A stretch of 64,000 nucleotides of DNA from an uncultured Aquimarina sp. Its GTDB lineage: Bacteria; Bacteroidota; Bacteroidia; Flavobacteriales; Flavobacteriaceae. Position numbers and translations under genes: made by a program. A model generated the notes under the pieces. It ran no database searches and was not told the origin of the DNA. It was given only the letters and a program-made list of their open reading frames with translations. This document shows positions 17,494 through 25,641 of this stretch, piece after piece (within the stretch, counting starts at the first letter, position 1; each line of letters begins with the position of its first letter). The stretch is taken from the NCBI GenBank assembly GCA_947498785.1, contig CANMLS010000010.1:80515-144514 (forward strand), written 5' to 3'.

Positions 17494-18815
17494 ATTCCTG
17501 ATTGTTTGCCGTTTGGATTTTTATCTAAGGTGGTAAGCTTCACATTTTCAAAACCTGCCTGTAATTCAAGATCCCAGCCGTTCCATTCTTTAATCAAATC
17601 CCAAATCTGTAAGGTGGTATCTCGCTTGGTTTTAAATAAGGCAGATAGGATATCAAAGGCTACACGCTTATCACTACCAGAACCAGATCCCATACTACCC
17701 CCTGGTACACCTGCACCGATAAGTGATGCATCTACCATCATCGCAAATAATATTTCAGTATTGGCTGCTGAAGCATCGGGCAGGTAAGAACCGTCTTTCA
17801 TTTTGTTATCAATGGGTTCAACATCTATGGCATTGATCCATTTACCATCAACGTCCTTTAATTTTCTGGAGTACATACTTCTTCCAGAAGATTCATTACC
17901 AGATAAATGATCATCGATCGCTTTTAATGTTTCCTCGCGGATTTTGTTACGCTGATCTACATCAAATTTGTCTGTCCAATCATCACCATATTGTCCTTCG
18001 AAATATGCTTCACTAACATGAACCAAGAATTTAATATTCAATTGATTTTCGAATAGGTGTTTTTTATACTTGGGTATGGAGTTAGAAACCTCTAACCATC
18101 CGTTATTATAGATGGCATGCCATGTGAGTTTTGGATAATACGCCTCATCAGTCATCGTATAATGAACAGGCAATACAAATTCATGAAGCCTTTTTCTCTG
18201 ACAGTATTCTAAAATCTCTTCATAGCACCACATAGGATCTACACTATCAATTTTAGCAGCATTCGTAGTACTATCATCATCCCATTGACTCTTAAAGTAG
18301 ACCATTTCAGAAAAACCAGAAGACGGGTTCATCAGTTCGCGTCTACCCCATGCGGTTTTTTGTCTTCTAACACGTAAGAGCTTTTTATAATCTTTACTGA
18401 TAGTGAATGAAGGAAAAGCAATCCCGTAGCTTTCTAAATCGCTGATGGTTTCCGTAAAGAAGGTATTCATCTTGTTGCGCTTAAAGAACGCCTGTACTTC
18501 TGGATGATCTTCTTTATATTCTATTACTTTCTCTCTTTTTCCTGTAGTTTCTGATTTTTGATTTTTATAAAAGGTAAGACCATTACCATAGTGGGCAGAT
18601 TTAAGTAAACTCAATCCTCCAGAAGCTGCTCCATTTAAACGAATAGCATCCATAAATTTTTGAGGGTACCTATTGTCTTCTTCCCATGGTGCAATCAAGC
18701 CTTTTTTATAATCTGTTTCTCCTTTATGGATAACCTTTGTAGGCTTTTGATGTTTCTCATCGACCATTGAACTGATCGAGGCCTTACCAAAATATAGCCC
18801 GTGTGTTTGCTTCAT
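17490..18815 (-). CDS. portal protein
   Basis: This 441-residue protein has portal-like features: an N-terminal region with APWEEDNRYPQKFMDAIRLNGAASGGLSLLKSAHYGNGL, a central helical wing, and a C-terminal stretch SLIGAGVPGGSMGSGSGSDKRVAFDILSAL-type segment resembling the portal clip/crown region of Bacteroidetes phages. It would form the dodecameric DNA channel of the head. The gene follows the large terminase, separated by one small gene and a 343-base gap, and overlaps the adaptor by 4 bases. Confidence 0.82.
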   Translation of the reverse strand: MKQTHGLYFGKASISSMVDEKHQKPTKVIHKGETDYKKGLIAPWEEDNRYPQKFMDAIRLNGAASGGLSLLKSAHYGNGLTFYKNQKSETTGKREKVIEYKEDHPEVQAFFKRNKMNTFFTETISDLESYGIAFPSFTISKDYKKLLRVRRQKTAWGRRELMNPSSGFSEMVYFKSQWDDDSTTNAAKIDSVDPMWCYEEILEYCQRKRLHEFVLPVHYTMTDEAYYPKLTWHAIYNNGWLEVSNSIPKYKKHLFENQLNIKFLVHVSEAYFEGQYGDDWTDKFDVDQRNKIREETLKAIDDHLSGNESSGRSMYSRKLKDVDGKWINAIDVEPIDNKMKDGSYLPDASAANTEILFAMMVDASLIGAGVPGGSMGSGSGSDKRVAFDILSALFKTKRDTTLQIWDLIKEWNGWDLELQAGFENVKLTTLDKNPNGKQSGI

Positions 18816-18816
18816 A

Positions 18817-19161
18817 TTAATAGACTACTTCTAAACCGTTAAACTTGGTGATTAAAAGAATATTGATTTTTTTTACCTCCCCCGTGGAAAGCTCTATATT
18901 CCTTGTATAGTTTTTGTAATGATTTGGTCTTTTACGTTTCACTTCCTTTGTTTTTACAGAAAGTACTTTTACCCAATCCCTGACTTTTGTCTTCTCTTTA
19001 GCCATACATAAAAATGCGTGATCATATATCTTTAGTTTCCCCCCCATTTTGTTTTGATTGTTCCATGTTCTCACCTCCATTGAAAAAGGCATTGGATTTC
19101 CTTCTTCATCTAACTGACGCATGGTTTCTAAAACTTTACTGAGAAGTATGATATTTTTCAT
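18817..19161 (-). CDS. small phage protein, unknown (114 aa)
   Basis: A 114-residue basic protein with mixed sequence (MEVRTWNNQNKMGGKLKIYDHAFLCMAKEK near the middle). It lies 1 base upstream of the portal gene, so it is translated with it. The composition suggests a small beta-rich protein. I recognise no family. Confidence 0.6.
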   Translation of the reverse strand: MKNIILLSKVLETMRQLDEEGNPMPFSMEVRTWNNQNKMGGKLKIYDHAFLCMAKEKTKVRDWVKVLSVKTKEVKRKRPNHYKNYTRNIELSTGEVKKINILLITKFNGLEVVY

Positions 19162-19504
19162 AGTACGAAGGTCATTTTTACACCGAATTAAAAAAAGGAC
19201 ACACCTTTTATGGCATTTTTTCAGGGTGGTTTTCTCATTTTTTAAAAGTCATTTAATTGACAATCAATATGTTAATTTAAAAAACATCATTTTTTTTATC
19301 AAAAGTGAACAGCCCATAGCGCCGCATCCTATAGAGAATCTTCACTTTCCCTTATACAAATCGACCGATATATGAATTTATCCTCTTGAGCCAATACAAA
19401 ACAGGTTTTTTGAATTCTCTTACTAAACAATCAGACATAACAAAATGAAACATCCCTATACATGTGATGCAAATAGGGATGATATTATATCGGTATGTGA
19501 TAGG
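19162..19504. other. non-coding gap between terminase and portal module
   Basis: About 340 AT-rich bases with no convincing gene. A plus-strand open frame at 19121-19375 is antisense to the small gene and reads as low-complexity phenylalanine/lysine sequence, so I reject it. It may hold the promoter of the portal-tail unit; I see no clear TAnnTTTG box. Confidence 0.5.
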
Positions 19505-21052
19505 TTACTTCAAGAATAGCGGTATCCCTTCACCTTTAGAACGATTACCTGTGATCAATCGAAGTACCTTCTCTTTATACCTCCAGTAAATAGGTAAATC
19601 AAAAGCATCAGATAAATGTGTCGCATGTTCCTGTGGTATGGTCTTAGAACGTTCACTACGTTTATCTTTTTCAATACCGTTCTTTCCTTCTTTAGCGGGT
19701 GCAGATTCTAAGGACACAATGAGATCCCTACAATTATGTTTGTTGATTCCAATATGAGGTAGCCCATGCTTACCTCCATTCTTCAAAACAAAGTTAACCA
19801 CCACAAACTTCTCATTATGCAGTGGATCTAATGATCGTGGAGTTTTTACAACAACCTTCCATCCTGCTTGCTTTAGGCAATTAATAACCTGTTGTGCTAA
19901 GGTTATTCTACTGCCTGCCCTGCGGCTATTACCATTCCTATCATAATACAAGTGAACCTCTTTTTTTCCATGACTGGCATAGTAAGGAGCAAACTCTTCA
20001 TTAATAAGGTCATCGATAATTTTAGGGCTCTTCACCCAAAAGGTCTTAAGGCATTTATAATCCTTTCCTGTATCTTGTGATACTTTCATAGAATTAAATA
20101 CACCCCAATCTATGGTGACAATTAACGGTTTATTATTTATTCTATCATTATCCTGCTTGCAATCAAAAGAAGCTTTAACTCCTGATACACCTACTGATTC
20201 TAAATACCCATTATCAAAATCCTCATAATAATGCTTCTCCTTATCCAATTGAGGATAAAAACTGGTTAAGTTGAAATTGGGGCGAATGTTGAGAATCTCT
20301 GCATTGTAATGCATTTTTGAAGGAGCCTTATCCATCATGCGATCAAACCAATCTTTGTCAAGATTTTGAGCGTTAGCAAAAGCATTTGCTTTTATAAAAA
20401 GATGTTTTTCAGGGTTTCTCATCTTTAGATTTAACCCTTTATGCGCATCAATGATTTCTTGCTCCTTATTTGCAAACCATTTCCCTTCCTGGGTCATTGG
20501 AGTGGAGGATGCGAATATCTCAGCATTTAACAATTTACTCTTTTCAAATTCTACCTTCTTTGCTCTATTGGTCGTTTGAACATTATTAAACAGTTTTTCC
20601 GGATTCATAAGTGCTGCCTCGTCTCCAATAACGATATAAGAATTGATCCCACGTCCACTATTAGGATTATCCAATGCTACAAGGATAAGTATAAAACCAT
20701 TTCTGAAATGAATGACATTCTCCCACTTACTTGGCGCCTGAAAAGGCATAGCAAACCCTAATTTCTTACCATGACGACCCACCATATAATCAATGCCCTG
20801 GTAGAATCCAAACATGGACAACCCCTCTTTTGTGGAGGGCAAGGTTCTGGATAACATTTGTTGGTAGGTTTGCCCAACCAATACTCCAGTTGCTCTAGGT
20901 AATTGATAGGCGGCATCTTTTATCACCCAGCCTAAAATAGTAGACTTACCAGTCCCCCTAGCCCATTCTAAAAAAAGATATTTGATTCCCAATTTCAAAG
21001 CCTCAATAGCGGTCATCTGTGGAGCATTGACATTAACCTTCTTCTTCCCCAT
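19505..21052 (-). CDS. terL: terminase large subunit
   Basis: This 515-residue protein has the ATPase Walker A LEWARGTGKSTI (Lys36), a Walker B-like YIVIGDEAAL, and a C-terminal nuclease domain with LIVTIDWGVF and HLYYDRNGN segments and a late DAFDLPIYW motif, as in the RNase H-like nuclease of large terminases. It packages DNA into the prohead. It overlaps the small-subunit gene by 20 bases. Confidence 0.9.
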   Translation of the reverse strand: MGKKKVNVNAPQMTAIEALKLGIKYLFLEWARGTGKSTILGWVIKDAAYQLPRATGVLVGQTYQQMLSRTLPSTKEGLSMFGFYQGIDYMVGRHGKKLGFAMPFQAPSKWENVIHFRNGFILILVALDNPNSGRGINSYIVIGDEAALMNPEKLFNNVQTTNRAKKVEFEKSKLLNAEIFASSTPMTQEGKWFANKEQEIIDAHKGLNLKMRNPEKHLFIKANAFANAQNLDKDWFDRMMDKAPSKMHYNAEILNIRPNFNLTSFYPQLDKEKHYYEDFDNGYLESVGVSGVKASFDCKQDNDRINNKPLIVTIDWGVFNSMKVSQDTGKDYKCLKTFWVKSPKIIDDLINEEFAPYYASHGKKEVHLYYDRNGNSRRAGSRITLAQQVINCLKQAGWKVVVKTPRSLDPLHNEKFVVVNFVLKNGGKHGLPHIGINKHNCRDLIVSLESAPAKEGKNGIEKDKRSERSKTIPQEHATHLSDAFDLPIYWRYKEKVLRLITGNRSKGEGIPLFLK

Positions 21053-21599
21053 CTTTTACCTCTTTAAATTCTACATCTTCTATATTGGGATAGGAATTAA
21101 AATCAACACTTCCTTTATTGAATTGTTGATGCATAAACTTACGCACACCACGATCAACTATAACATTATACTGATGCGCTTTTAGTTCACCCTCCTCAAG
21201 AGCCATTTTCTCCGAGAAATCGAACATTTTATAATATTCATCTAATATTTTGTTGGCGAGTTCTATTTTTTTCCCATCCCGTGCCTGTTGGTATAGGTTC
21301 CACTTATGCTCTAGGATAATACGTTTTTCTGCTTTTAGATCAGTCATATCAAGCTCACCAAACACATACATAGCTTTATGATAGATTCTATAGGAAGTAG
21401 CTTGACTTACTCCATATTCATTCTGAAGATGTTCGATGGTTTGTGATGGAGAATATCGATCCTTAAGACGAAGAGTATATGCAAAACGAATTTGCTCTTT
21501 TATCTCTTCTTGTTTAGGAGTAAGTACGATTTCATCATCCAGAAAGGATGCTTTTATCTTTTGTATAGGAGAGTCCTGGTTAAACTTTACAATTGACAT
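21033..21599 (-). CDS. terminase small subunit-like HTH protein
   Basis: This 188-residue protein has a helix-turn-helix near residues 35-75 (DRYSPSQTIEHLQNEYGVSQATSYRIYHKAM) followed by helical sequence and an acidic tail. The overlap with the large terminase gene and the DNA-binding helix suggest the packaging-site recognition subunit. The start ATG at 21599 lies immediately after a perfect inverted repeat (21601-21620) that could influence its translation or transcription. Confidence 0.72.
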   Translation of the reverse strand: MSIVKFNQDSPIQKIKASFLDDEIVLTPKQEEIKEQIRFAYTLRLKDRYSPSQTIEHLQNEYGVSQATSYRIYHKAMYVFGELDMTDLKAEKRIILEHKWNLYQQARDGKKIELANKILDEYYKMFDFSEKMALEEGELKAHQYNVIVDRGVRKFMHQQFNKGSVDFNSYPNIEDVEFKEVKDGEEEG

Positions 21600-21600
21600 C

Positions 21601-21620
21601 TATTGCATTTTAATGCAATA
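21601..21620. promoter_or_regulatory. inverted repeat at terminase start codon
   Basis: TATTGCATT and AATGCAATA form 9-bp arms around a 2-base centre, one base from the small terminase start codon. In DNA it looks like a dimer operator; in RNA it could mask the ribosome site. Confidence 0.4.
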
Positions 21621-21652
21621 TCAAACCTTACATCAGATCATAAAAGGACATA

Positions 21653-21682
21653 AAAAAGCTCCATACAAATATGAAGCTTTTT
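21653..21682 (-). terminator. terminator upstream of terminase genes
   Basis: Arms at 21653-21665 and 21670-21682 pair over 13 bases with one mismatch (AAAAAGCTCCATA / TATGAAGCTTTTT), closing a 4-base loop. On the minus strand it ends in a T-run, so it would end or attenuate transcription from the gene at 21708. Confidence 0.6.
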
Positions 21683-21707
21683 ATCTTTATTATTGTATAA
21701 TGATTTG

Positions 21708-22163
21708 TCAATCAACAATTTCTGCATCAGAAATATCATTATTTTTTTTTGTTTTTGTTTTTTTTCCAAAATAAAATGACAAACCAGAGACAACTATATA
21801 AGATACAGCAGATAATATCTGATTAGCATAATCTTTATTTCCAGAAGAAAGCAGCCAAATAATAAATCCCCCTATAAGAAGAAGAAGAACCACAATGGCA
21901 GTACAAATCATTATAAAATTCTTTCTATCATCTCCTGGCTTTTTTAATAAAAGTTCTCTTTGGATATCCATTGACTTATTAGCCAATTTAAAATCTTTAT
22001 CCAAACTTTCATTTTCAAATTCAATCTTCTGAGCATCTATTTCAGCATTCTTATACTGAATTTCTAAATATTGAGATGCGAGTGCCAATTCATCTCCCGC
22101 TTTATTATCATTAGATGGTGTTTTTTGAGATGAAGATCGTTTCTTATTGTAGTTTCCTGACAT
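21708..22163 (-). CDS. phage membrane protein with two C-terminal TM segments
   Basis: This 151-residue protein has a polar N-terminus, a helical charged middle (about residues 25-80) and two hydrophobic segments (about 88-110 and 116-135), ending in a basic then acidic tail (GKKTKTKKNNDISDAEIVD). No family recognised. Its start codon directly abuts the stop of the broken small gene upstream. It could be a second membrane factor of lysis or of superinfection exclusion, but nothing proves that. Confidence 0.6.
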   Translation of the reverse strand: MSGNYNKKRSSSQKTPSNDNKAGDELALASQYLEIQYKNAEIDAQKIEFENESLDKDFKLANKSMDIQRELLLKKPGDDRKNFIMICTAIVVLLLLIGGFIIWLLSSGNKDYANQILSAVSYIVVSGLSFYFGKKTKTKKNNDISDAEIVD

Positions 22164-22369
22164 TTATTTGTATTCGATAACAAATTTACCAAGATGATTA
22201 CTTCCTAGCTTTGGAGGAACAAACGAGGTTTTTTCAATTGAAGATCTATTATTCTTAACCGTATTAACAAACTTTTTAGCACTTACCACTCTACGCTTGT
22301 CATTGGTAACTGAAAGTCCTTTTCCTAAAGAATAAGTCCTTTTCCTAAAGAATAAGTTCTTGAGCTCAT
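22164..22369 (-). pseudogene. small phage gene broken by a 20-bp tandem duplication
   Basis: From ATG 22369 the frame reads MSSRTYSLGKGL and then hits a TAG, because a 20-bp unit (22316-22335) is exactly repeated at 22336-22355. Removing one unit restores a 61-residue protein that continues with SVTNDKRRVVSAKKFV and ends in GKFVIEYK at the TAA 22164-22166, one base before the next gene's start. No alternative ATG exists for the downstream part. The reconstructed basic protein has no recognised family. Confidence 0.7.
22316..22355. repeat. 20-bp exact tandem duplication
   Basis: Two identical 20-base units (GTCCTTTTCCTAAAGAATAA) lie head-to-tail. The length is not a multiple of three and shifts the frame of the small gene covering it. 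Confidence 0.95.
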
Positions 22370-22525
22370 AACTTATTGTTGTTATTATTGTTGTAGATCA
22401 CAATTATACAAAATAAAATGTTCATTCATTGAATATTTTAACACTTATTAATATAGTAAGCAAACATTAAGCCAAAACCTATTCAACAAATAAGCGAAAT
22501 CTAAATATAGCAAAATTATTACAAC

Positions 22526-22640
22526 TATATTTGTCATGTCACATCTTACAGCAATACAGTCAAAATTTTATCCAGACGGGCAACCGTAAGGTTAAAGCTG
22601 TATTGCTTTTTGTAGATGTGACAATTGACAACCCGTCTGG
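22526..22640 (+). ncRNA. pseudoknotted structured RNA with its own -7 promoter box
   Basis: A TATATTTG element (22526-22533) precedes a structure starting at 22538. Stem 1 is GTCACATCT (22538-22546) with AGATGTGAC (22614-22622), continued by ACA/TGT and GCAATACAG (22551-22559) with CTGTATTGC (22598-22606). The loop holds CCAGACGGG (22572-22580), which pairs perfectly with CCCGTCTGG (22632-22640) beyond the stem, forming an H-type pseudoknot. It also holds AACC-GTAA-GGTT (22582-22593), a hairpin with a GNRA loop on the plus strand only. No coding frame is present. It lies between two broken genes, just past the end of the methylase gene, on the opposite strand. Confidence 0.65.
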
Positions 22641-22646
22641 TTTAAA

Positions 22647-23465
22647 TTATATAGGATAATTCGAGGTTAGTACTTCAATTTTTCTTTTCCTTTTGGTAAT
22701 CTTAGATCCATTACCAACACTCAAAGGTTTATCTATTGCTCTGGTGTATAAACGATATTTATCGATATACTCATTCAAGATTTCACTTGGATATGTGCTC
22801 AACAAAAATTTTCCTTTCATACTAACTAATGCGTCTAAATCTCTTCTAAAATGTTCATGAGTATATCCTCAATAATGCCCTTGGTTAGAATCGATATAAG
22901 GAGGGTCTGCATACACAAAAGTATCACCAGAATCTCTACTCATAATCACCTTACTTGCTTCATTACATTCTACCTGAGCATTACGCAATCTATCGGCAAG
23001 CTCTTCTTTAAACGCCTCTACCTTATTTGCTATGGTATGCGCTCTTTTTTCTCTGTCATATCCCCAATTTCCAATCTTACAACTAAATCCTTGGTTAGTA
23101 ACTACCCAGAAAGCCCAAGCTCTAATAGTACGATCAAATAAATGAGGTAACTTATAAATCACTAAAGCCTGTTTATAGGTTTCTCTACTATGTAATGTTA
23201 CCTCGATCTTTTCTCTAAGATTAAAAAAATCATGCTTTAGAACTTCATAAAAATTGGTAATGTTTCCATTTACATCGTTAATCACCTCACATTTTACAGG
23301 AGGTTTTGACCAGAAGACGGCTCCTCCTCCAAAAAATGGTTCTACATAAATTTTATGCTCAGGAATTAAAGGAAGAATATGCTTTAGCATAGATTGTTTT
23401 CCACCATAATAACTGATAGGAGTTTTAACTTTTGTAAGCCCTGGAAAAACTGTCACATCTTTCAT
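22647..23465 (-). pseudogene. D12-class DNA adenine methylase with an in-frame TGA
   Basis: The intact part (codons 1-198) has the SAM-binding start YYGGKQSMLKHI, VEPFFGGGAVFW and the catalytic DPPY at 187-190. Codon 199 is TGA (22869-22871). Reading through it the same frame continues with GYTHEHFRRDLDALVSMKGK and FLLSTYPSEILNEY, which is the family's normal C-terminal region, up to a TAA at 22647-22649. Full length would be 272 residues, normal for the family. A single base change (for instance from TCA or TGG) explains it. The truncated product lacks the C-terminal part of the methylase fold. Confidence 0.85.
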
Positions 23466-23477
23466 AAATAATTTGTT

Positions 23478-24209
23478 TTACTCGTTAATAATTAATTCAC
23501 TTATTTTTTCTATTTCAATATTGATTTGTGTGATTTTCTTTGTTTTTGAATCAATTTTTGATTGTAGTGCCAATCTCTTTTCTTTTGGAGTACCAGGTAG
23601 TTCTGATTGTAATTTATCCAGTGTTTTTTGTCGTTTGCTTCTGGACTGATACAGACGTTGTCTGGTTTTAAATAATTCCAGATTAGACAAATTGCTAAAA
23701 TCACGTCCTGTAGGCATTATTTGCTTATGTTCTATATAATAATCCAACTCCTTCCAAATACTATCGATAAGGCTCGTTAAATTCATAATCTTAACAATGA
23801 TCTCTAAGGCTTTCTCTTCCTCATCTTCTGGTAATGAATTCAATGTTTTTTTAAGCTCCCAACGCTCATAGTATGCTTTATTCTTTTGAGCAAATCGATC
23901 ACGCAATTTTGCGTCAGGTAACATTGCCATGGTGATCCTAGTATTTGCTTTTTTTAAACTGGAGGTTTTTAAGTTTTCGGCATGTTCTGTGGTAGTAATC
24001 TTAGACGCAACTTTTACAGGTTTAGACACCATTTCTATAGTCTTATTCCTATACTTATTTAATTCATATTTGAGCGCTGCTAAATTGCGTTGAGTATCCT
24101 TACTATTTTTCAATCTTAAATACATTCTTTTATTACCACCACATGAAAGACGAAGCAACTCCAAACCTTCAACATAACTACCTTTATTTATAAACCATTG
24201 TTCAATCAT
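23478..24209 (-). CDS. helical phage protein, unknown (243 aa)
   Basis: This 243-residue protein is strongly helical and basic, with long stretches of coiled-coil character in the second half (QSRSKRQKTLDKLQSEL to the end, about residues 190-243). I recognise no enzymatic motif. It lies between the capsid-side terminator and the methylase and is probably co-transcribed with the methylase. Similar helical proteins of this length occur in Bacteroidetes prophages without known role. Confidence 0.55.
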   Translation of the reverse strand: MIEQWFINKGSYVEGLELLRLSCGGNKRMYLRLKNSKDTQRNLAALKYELNKYRNKTIEMVSKPVKVASKITTTEHAENLKTSSLKKANTRITMAMLPDAKLRDRFAQKNKAYYERWELKKTLNSLPEDEEEKALEIIVKIMNLTSLIDSIWKELDYYIEHKQIMPTGRDFSNLSNLELFKTRQRLYQSRSKRQKTLDKLQSELPGTPKEKRLALQSKIDSKTKKITQINIEIEKISELIINE

Positions 24210-24251
24210 ATATCAAAAATCTAACTATACTATATGGAGTAAAAGGACATT

Positions 24252-24284
24252 AAAAAAACCCTCCTTGTAATTGAAAGAGGGTTT
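24252..24284 (-). terminator. terminator of the capsid operon
   Basis: Stem AAACCCTC (24256-24263) with GAGGGTTT (24277-24284), followed on the minus strand by a run of T (A-run 24252-24258). It lies 31 bases after the last capsid-side gene. Confidence 0.8.
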
Positions 24285-24314
24285 CACATTAAAATGGCTC
24301 AAAAAAAAGAAAAA

Positions 24315-24614
24315 TCACAACTCTTTTATTTTCTTGGAATCTGGTTTTGATGCTTTTAGAATTTCGATCTCTTCAGGACTTGTGGCTTTTTGTATAAGGC
24401 TCAATATGGTATCTACTTTCTCTTTAGAAAGTAAAGCTTCAGCTCCTGATATGGGTTTGATATATGGAAAGTTTATATCCTTATACCATTCCAGTGCTTG
24501 TTCGTTGGTGTATGGCTTGGTAAGATCGATCTTACCAAGCCTAGGGTTAATGTAGGCCTTGGGGGCACCTACAACTTCAAAACAAATATTATGGGGTTGC
24601 GACTGGAGCATCAC
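24315..24614 (-). CDS. small phage protein, unknown (99 aa)
   Basis: A 99-residue protein with sequence NPRLGKIDLTKPYTNEQALEWYKDINFPYI in the middle and a lysine-rich end. It overlaps the upstream gene by 26 bases and ends just before a strong terminator, so it is the last gene of the capsid unit. I recognise no family; the proline-rich FPYIKP segment suggests a short structural or adaptor protein. Confidence 0.55.
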   Translation of the reverse strand: MMLQSQPHNICFEVVGAPKAYINPRLGKIDLTKPYTNEQALEWYKDINFPYIKPISGAEALLSKEKVDTILSLIQKATSPEEIEILKASKPDSKKIKEL

Positions 24615-25170
24615 TTATAAGTGTTATGTTACCTTCATATATTGGAGCTACTCTTCCTGAAGAATCGCTGATGATATATTGTATACCATTATCGTCGTCG
24701 GGTCCCTTTCCACTTGTAGCATCTCCAGTTTCCATATAGGCAGGAGACTTTACAGAACCTATAACTCTATAACGACCAGTATTTTCAAGAACAATCATAA
24801 CCATAGGGACATTCCTATATATATCTAAAAACCCTAAATTACCAGCATTATTATTAGCCATAAAGAATTCAAACATATTCTTTGCTTTCTTATTCCCTTT
24901 ATTTCCACCTAGTCCATTCTTTACTTCGCCCGTCTCAGTCTGCACTGTCATTTGGAAAAAGCCACGATCGGTTTTAAATACAATATCATCACTAAGAACA
25001 ACAGCCTTATCCAAGGCAAACCCTGCTTCTCCGATTTTTAATCTCTCTGGAAAGGTTTCAATATCATAAACCGAACTGGCAAATACCTGGGTTTCACTTA
25101 CTCCCGATGCAATATCCTCATTCACATATTGCCGAAGGTTTTCTATTGGTAAATCTTTAAACTCACTCAT
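24589..25170 (-). CDS. phage structural protein, possibly major tail tube or decoration
   Basis: This 193-residue protein is beta-rich with a lysine/asparagine/glycine segment (GLGGNKGNKKAKNMFEFF) and a LENTGRYRVIGSVKSPAYMETGDATSGKG region reminiscent of tail-tube or capsid-decoration proteins that assemble into repeats. Its place two genes after the capsid supports a virion role. The identification is tentative. Confidence 0.5.
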   Translation of the reverse strand: MSEFKDLPIENLRQYVNEDIASGVSETQVFASSVYDIETFPERLKIGEAGFALDKAVVLSDDIVFKTDRGFFQMTVQTETGEVKNGLGGNKGNKKAKNMFEFFMANNNAGNLGFLDIYRNVPMVMIVLENTGRYRVIGSVKSPAYMETGDATSGKGPDDDNGIQYIISDSSGRVAPIYEGNITLISDAPVATP

Positions 25171-25172
25171 AA

Positions 25173-25637
25173 TTAATCGTTGAATATTTGTTCTACATAA
25201 GCGCTATTACCAAAAACAAGCTGCTCCATAGCTTCACTGTCTTGTAACCACTCTTCTTTTGTTTTTATCTGATTGTTGAATCTGAATTTCTCTGGAGCAA
25301 AACTTGAAAACACGTACTTTCGAGCTTGATCATCTTCATAGTACTTTTTAATTTCTACAGTAAACGGTGGTGAACTATTAGATCCAGAATGTGTAACCAC
25401 AAAAGATGGACTTATAGTTTCTGTATTCTGTGAAGTATTATGACCAATATTATCATTTTCAATATTCACATCGGTTTTAACATCAGGATTATTTTCAATT
25501 TCCTGAGTATCAGAATTCTCAATCTCTTGTGTTTTCTTAACTTTTGAAACTGCTTTTTTTAGTTCATTGTAAGCTAAAGAATCGGCATTTTCTATACCGA
25601 GTTCTTTAGCTACAACTAATAATTCTTCTTTATTCAT
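25173..25637 (-). CDS. phage protein with N-terminal helix-extended-loop-helix motif
   Basis: This 154-residue protein starts with MNKEELLVVAKELGIENADSLAYNELKKAV-type sequence, the pattern of HeH/LEM-like or Rho-N-like small helical folds that bind nucleic acid or protein. A polar linker (about residues 35-75, rich in Asn, Thr, Asp) follows, then a folded C-terminal part with FAPEKFRFNNQIKTKEEWLQ. It is encoded 4 bases after the capsid gene. A head-to-tail connector or capsid-associated role is plausible from position only. Confidence 0.55.
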   Translation of the reverse strand: MNKEELLVVAKELGIENADSLAYNELKKAVSKVKKTQEIENSDTQEIENNPDVKTDVNIENDNIGHNTSQNTETISPSFVVTHSGSNSSPPFTVEIKKYYEDDQARKYVFSSFAPEKFRFNNQIKTKEEWLQDSEAMEQLVFGNSAYVEQIFND

Positions 25638-25641
25638 AATA

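Noticed and set aside
22538..22640. The pseudoknot region as a plain rho-independent terminator of the methylase gene
   Set aside because: Neither strand has a T-run after the structure, and the second pairing crosses the first, which terminators do not need.
22647..23465. Genome-wide recoding of TGA as a sense codon in the phage
   Set aside because: Other genes in the window use TGA and TAG as normal stops and only this gene shows a TGA inside a conserved frame, so a local nonsense mutation is simpler.
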